Shown here: positions 7,536 to 9,744 of the stretch, one piece after another | How positions within the stretch are numbered: the first letter of the stretch is position 1 | Layout of the letters: each line of letters starts with the position of its first letter | Source of the DNA: Vibrio sp. | Lineage (GTDB): Bacteria > Pseudomonadota > Gammaproteobacteria > Enterobacterales > Vibrionaceae | Reading direction: 5' to 3' | DNA length: 9,744 nucleotides | NCBI GenBank assembly: GCA_007124475.1 | Contig: SLFB01000179.1 | Coordinates: 1 to 9,744 of the forward strand | Notes under the pieces: generated by a model | Told to the model about the DNA's origin: nothing | Seen by the model: only the letters and a program-made list of their open reading frames with translations | The model's database searches: none | Made by a program: the position numbers and the translations under genes

Positions 7536-7553
7536 AATGTGATCATTCACATT
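7536..7553. promoter_or_regulatory. 18-bp inverted repeat, possible operator upstream of typA
   Basis: AATGTGA – TCAT – TCACATT is a perfect 7+7 inverted repeat. The half site TGTGA/TCACA is that of CRP, but the spacer is four bases instead of the six of the CRP consensus, so ordinary CRP binding is doubtful. It lies about 25–40 bp upstream of the weak typA −10 candidate, where a regulator could act. The protein that would bind it is unknown. Confidence 0.35.
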
Positions 7554-7695
7554 CAATACTCTTTTTTACAAGCCTAGTTGGCGATCAAGACGAATACAAA
7601 CCCAATATCATCACTAAATCGAGATTGACAAATACCTATTCAGAAGGCTGAATGAAGTTATCTTTTTGTTGAGTATAAAAGAAAAGCCGCCAGTC

Positions 7696-7710
7696 GCACC
7701 AAAACCATGC
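7696..7710 (+). promoter_or_regulatory. NtrC-type enhancer site, weaker half-conserved copy
   Basis: GCACCA-AAA-CCATGC matches the NtrC consensus GCACCA-NNN-TGGTGC fully in the left arm and at three of six positions in the right. Its centre is 21 bp (two helical turns) from the stronger site, putting both on the same face of the helix for cooperative NtrC binding. The assignment is supported mostly by this pairing and by the sigma-54 promoter downstream. Confidence 0.55.
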
Positions 7711-7716
7711 AGCATC

Positions 7717-7731
7717 GCACCATTGTGGTGC
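7717..7731 (+). promoter_or_regulatory. NtrC (GlnG) binding site, strong
   Basis: GCACCA-TTG-TGGTGC is a perfect 6+6 palindrome with a 3-base spacer. It has the same form as the strong site of the E. coli glnA enhancer. Its centre is about 96 bp upstream of the predicted sigma-54 transcription start, in the normal range for NtrC activation by DNA looping. Phosphorylated NtrC under nitrogen limitation is the expected ligand. Confidence 0.85.
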
Positions 7732-7793
7732 AAAAAAGCTATCCACCAACCTATGCTCAACCATAAGATATTGATAAAAAAGGATATTAAACA

Positions 7794-7810
7794 TGGCACG
7801 ATAATCGCTT
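7794..7810 (+). promoter_or_regulatory. Sigma-54 promoter of glnA (glnAp2-like)
   Basis: TGGCACGATAATCGCTT carries the −24 element TGGCAC (GG at 7795–7796) and the −12 element TCGCT (GC at 7807–7808), with the required spacing. It resembles E. coli glnAp2 (TTGGCACAGATTTCGCTT). Transcription should begin near 7820. The upstream NtrC sites make this a typical nitrogen-limitation promoter. Confidence 0.92.
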
Positions 7811-7880
7811 AGATAAATATGAACCGATTAAAACTGAATCAAAAATTACTAATCTGTTCAATCTAACCCTAATTTGAGCC

Positions 7881-8009
7881 TAGACCTAAACTACTTTGTT
7901 AGAGCAGCAGATAGGCGGTAGTGATTAACCCTGATCAGCATAGAAAGATCATGTGGTTAGAGCCAATGAGCATTACAAAAGGCGCTGCAACTTCAAGTAA
8001 GGAAGGTAT
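7881..8009. repeat. Miniature palindromic repeat, copy C (short form, decayed), in the glnA leader
   Basis: This 129-bp stretch aligns end to end with copy A once about 70 bp of copy A's interior is left out. Landmarks kept are the left end (TAGACCTAAACTACTT), AGGCGG-TAGTGA (7912–7923 region), AGCATAGA...ATGTG in the middle, and the right end CTGCAACTTCAAGT followed by GGAAGGTAT (8001–8009). Many substitutions show that it is older than copies A and B. It lies wholly between the predicted sigma-54 start (about 7820) and the glnA ribosome binding site (8030), so it is probably transcribed as part of the glnA leader. The alignment was made by eye. Confidence 0.7.
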
Positions 8010-8043
8010 TCACCGATTTATTTAACACTGGAGGTTATCCAAG

Positions 8044-9453
8044 ATGTCAGTAGAAAACGTATTATCGCTGATCCAAGAAAACGAAGTTAAGTTTGTTGAT
8101 TTACGCTTTACCGATACAAAAGGCAAAGAGCAGCATATTTCCATTCCTGCCCACCAAATTGATGCTGACTTTTTTGAAGACGGGAAAATGTTTGACGGTT
8201 CATCTGTTGCCGGATGGAAAGGTATTAACGAATCTGACATGGTGATGATGCCTGATGCCTCAAGCGCTGTTTTAGACCCTTTTACCGATGACGTTACTCT
8301 CAATGTTCGCTGCGATATCCTTGAGCCAACCACAATGCAAGGCTACGACCGCGATCCACGCTCTATCGCCAAACGAGCAGAGGAATATATGCGTGCATCA
8401 GGCATTGCTGATACTGTGCTTATAGGACCTGAACCAGAATTTTTCCTATTTGATGATGTTAAATACACCAACAATATGTCTGGTGCATCATTTAAAATTG
8501 ATGATGTTGAAGCCGCTTGGAACACCGGAGCCGATATTGAAGGCGGAAACAAAGGCCATCGTCCAGGCGTTAAAGGTGGATACTTCCCTGTCGCACCAGT
8601 GGATTCATCACAAAACATCCGTGCAGCTATGTGTTTGATCATGGAAGAAATGGGCCTAGTGATTGAAGCTCATCACCATGAAGTAGCTACTGCTGGTCAA
8701 AACGAAATCGCTACTCGTTTTAATACCCTAACCACCAAAGCGGATGAAATTCAAATCTACAAGTATGTCGTACACAACGTTGCCCATGCTTATGGTAAAA
8801 CGGCCACCTTTATGCCTAAGCCTTTAGTCGGTGATAATGGCTCAGGTATGCACGTCCACCAATCACTTGCTAAAGATGGGGTCAACCTATTCGCTGGAGA
8901 TAAATACGGCGGTCTTTCTGAGCTAGCGCTTTACTATATCGGTGGTATTATCAAACACGCTCGCGCGATTAACGCTTTTGCTAACCCATCAACTAACTCC
9001 TACAAGCGTCTGGTACCTGGCTTTGAAGCCCCGGTAATGCTTGCTTATTCGGCACGTAACCGCTCTGCATCCATTCGTATTCCAGTAGTACCAAGTCCAA
9101 AAGCACGCCGTATCGAAGCTCGCTTCCCTGATCCAGCAGCGAATCCATACCTAGCCTTTGCTGCATTACTAATGGCTGGCCTTGATGGTATCAAGAATAA
9201 AATCCATCCAGGCGAAGCAATGGACAAAGACTTATACGATCTTCCAGCAGAAGAAGCTGCTGAAATTCCAAAAGTAGCTGAGTCACTCGAAGTTGCCCTA
9301 AAGGCACTAGATGAAGATCGAGAGTTCTTAACTTCAGGTGGTGTATTCTCTGATGATTTTATTAACTCTTATATTGAACTGAAATCTAAAGATGTTGAAC
9401 GTGTCAATATGGCTGTTCACCCACTTGAATTTGAGCTTTACTATTCGGTATAA
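8044..9453 (+). CDS. glnA: Glutamine synthetase, type I (GSI-beta)
   Basis: This cytosolic dodecameric enzyme makes glutamine from glutamate, ammonia and ATP, and is the main entry of ammonium at low nitrogen. It has 469 residues, identical to the E. coli length. The beta-grasp N-terminal domain includes KMFDGSSVAGW (48–58, latch Asp). The catalytic metal and substrate residues are visible in GPEPEFF (128–134), EAHHHEVATAGQNEI (208–222), NGSGMHVHQS (265–274) and RRIEARFPDPAANPYLAF (355–372). Tyr398 in DKDLYDLPAEE is the adenylylation site, so control by GlnE is expected. The ATG has GGAGG (8030–8034) nine bases upstream. Transcription is predicted from an NtrC-dependent sigma-54 promoter about 223 bases upstream. 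In relatives ntrB and ntrC follow; here the window ends first. Confidence 0.99.
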   Translation: MSVENVLSLIQENEVKFVDLRFTDTKGKEQHISIPAHQIDADFFEDGKMFDGSSVAGWKGINESDMVMMPDASSAVLDPFTDDVTLNVRCDILEPTTMQGYDRDPRSIAKRAEEYMRASGIADTVLIGPEPEFFLFDDVKYTNNMSGASFKIDDVEAAWNTGADIEGGNKGHRPGVKGGYFPVAPVDSSQNIRAAMCLIMEEMGLVIEAHHHEVATAGQNEIATRFNTLTTKADEIQIYKYVVHNVAHAYGKTATFMPKPLVGDNGSGMHVHQSLAKDGVNLFAGDKYGGLSELALYYIGGIIKHARAINAFANPSTNSYKRLVPGFEAPVMLAYSARNRSASIRIPVVPSPKARRIEARFPDPAANPYLAFAALLMAGLDGIKNKIHPGEAMDKDLYDLPAEEAAEIPKVAESLEVALKALDEDREFLTSGGVFSDDFINSYIELKSKDVERVNMAVHPLEFELYYSV

Positions 9454-9497
9454 GCCCACTCCTGATGTAATATTGCGCTTATTTGCAACCTAATTCT

Positions 9498-9527
9498 AGG
9501 CTCGCCTCGCAGGCGAGCCTTTTGTTT
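9498..9527 (+). terminator. Rho-independent terminator after glnA
   Basis: AGGCTCGCCT – CGC – AGGCGAGCCT forms a perfect GC-rich stem with a 3-base loop and runs into TTTTGTTT. It starts 45 bases after the glnA stop. It would end most glnA transcripts before any downstream ntrBC genes. Confidence 0.93.
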
Positions 9528-9563
9528 ATTTGGCTTTAACTTACAACCACTTAACATATCAAT

Positions 9564-9585
9564 GCGATAAACAAATACTTATCGC
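9564..9585. promoter_or_regulatory. 22-bp inverted repeat downstream of glnA
   Basis: GCGATAA – ACAAATAC – TTATCGC is a perfect 7+7 inverted repeat with an 8-base spacer. It lies between the glnA terminator and repeat copy B. It could be an operator for the next gene or an incidental hairpin; there is no T tract. I do not recognise the motif. Confidence 0.3.
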
Positions 9586-9594
9586 GCAGCAAGA

Positions 9595-9744
9595 TATACC
9601 CAAACAACTTGGAGTTACAGGTAGGCAGCAAGTGAGTGACAAATTTGTCTGGAACAAATTTGAACAGCCGTAGGCTGGCCTTTGGTGAGAGCCACGGATG
9701 GCTCTCATAATCCCCATGAGCATAGATAGACTATGTGATTGGGG
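9595..9744. repeat. Miniature palindromic intergenic repeat, copy B (long form, cut by window end)
   Basis: Its first 150 bp align without gaps to copy A (5271–5420), in the same orientation, with five substitutions, of which four fall in the first 36 bases. All the internal palindromes of copy A are kept. One difference (CTATG in place of CGATG near 9731) improves the base pairing of the CCCCA...TGGGG hairpin. The right arm lies beyond the window. It sits 67 bp after the glnA terminator. Confidence 0.85.

Larger units (their letters stand above)
7414..8043. other. Divergent regulatory region between typA and glnA
   Basis: This 630-bp gene-free region separates the divergent typA and glnA. 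From the typA side it holds a leader hairpin (7450–7469), a weak extended −10 for typA (7504–7512), and an 18-bp perfect inverted repeat (7536–7553). About 140 bp of AT-rich sequence follows, with a small inverted repeat ATTCAG-AAGG-CTGAAT (7638–7653) and a TATAAA box (7674–7679) that might belong to a second, sigma-70 glnA promoter, though no convincing −35 is present. Then come two NtrC-type sites (7696–7731), the sigma-54 promoter (7794–7810), a decayed repeat copy C (7881–8009) and the glnA Shine–Dalgarno (8030–8034). A 61-codon minus-strand frame across the enhancer is not credible as a gene. Confidence 0.75.

Noticed and set aside
7536..7553. CRP binding site
   Set aside because: Half sites fit but the spacer is four bases instead of six; kept only as an unassigned inverted repeat.
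7625..7653. Sigma-70 promoter with TTGACA (7625–7630) as −35
   Set aside because: At 17-bp spacing the −10 would be CTGAAT, only three of six matches; not strong enough to list as a glnAp1-type promoter.
7614..7799. 61-codon minus-strand open frame across the glnA enhancer
   Set aside because: It overlies the NtrC sites and sigma-54 promoter, has no ribosome binding site and shows no recognisable family; hydrophobic content is a by-product of AT-rich DNA.
8022..8642. Minus-strand open frames opposite the start of glnA
   Set aside because: They are antisense shadows of an unmistakable glnA coding region.

Overview
This window reads as a core chromosomal segment of a gammaproteobacterium, most likely a member of the Vibrionaceae. 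The protein sequences of TypA, GlnA and PckA resemble Vibrio orthologues as I remember them. The gene order pckA – AsmA-family gene – madA(yiiD) – dtd – yihY – typA – glnA also matches, from memory, the Vibrio cholerae chromosome I arrangement. The genus cannot be fixed by eye. Base composition is moderately AT-rich and even throughout. I see no phage genes, transposase, CRISPR array, tRNA or rRNA.

Layout. (1) Positions 1–854 carry the 3' part of pckA on the + strand, closed by a hairpin terminator. (2) Positions 963–2861 carry an AsmA-family, inner-membrane-anchored periplasmic protein on the + strand. (3) Positions 2901–5193 hold a compact minus-strand cluster, transcribed yihY → dtd → madA, with a 29-bp yihY/dtd overlap and a 33-bp dtd/madA gap. 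It converges on the AsmA gene across only 39 bp. (4) Positions 5194–5589 are non-coding and contain a 198-bp palindromic repeat and the typA terminator. (5) Positions 5590–7413 are typA on the minus strand. (6) Positions 7414–8043 form a divergent regulatory region. It contains two NtrC-type enhancer sites, a clear sigma-54 promoter for glnA, and a decayed copy of the same repeat lying inside the glnA leader. (7) Positions 8044–9453 are glnA on the + strand, followed by a perfect-stem terminator. (8) Positions 9454–9744 are non-coding and end inside a second, nearly identical copy of the long repeat.

How the genes relate. GlnA (ammonium assimilation) under NtrC/sigma-54 control and TypA (a ribosome-associated GTPase) are divergent neighbours. 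MadA supplies a FabH-independent start for fatty acid synthesis, and AsmA-family proteins are linked to lipid transport across the envelope, so the convergent pair may share an envelope-lipid theme (inference). Dtd removes D-amino acids from mischarged tRNA. YihY is an integral membrane protein of unsettled function.

The gene content is ordinary. The most interesting material is non-coding. Three copies of one miniature palindromic element lie within 4.5 kb around typA–glnA. Two are long and 145/150 identical over the shared part. One is short and decayed, and is embedded in the transcribed leader of the nitrogen-regulated glnA gene. I found no convincing undescribed multi-gene system.
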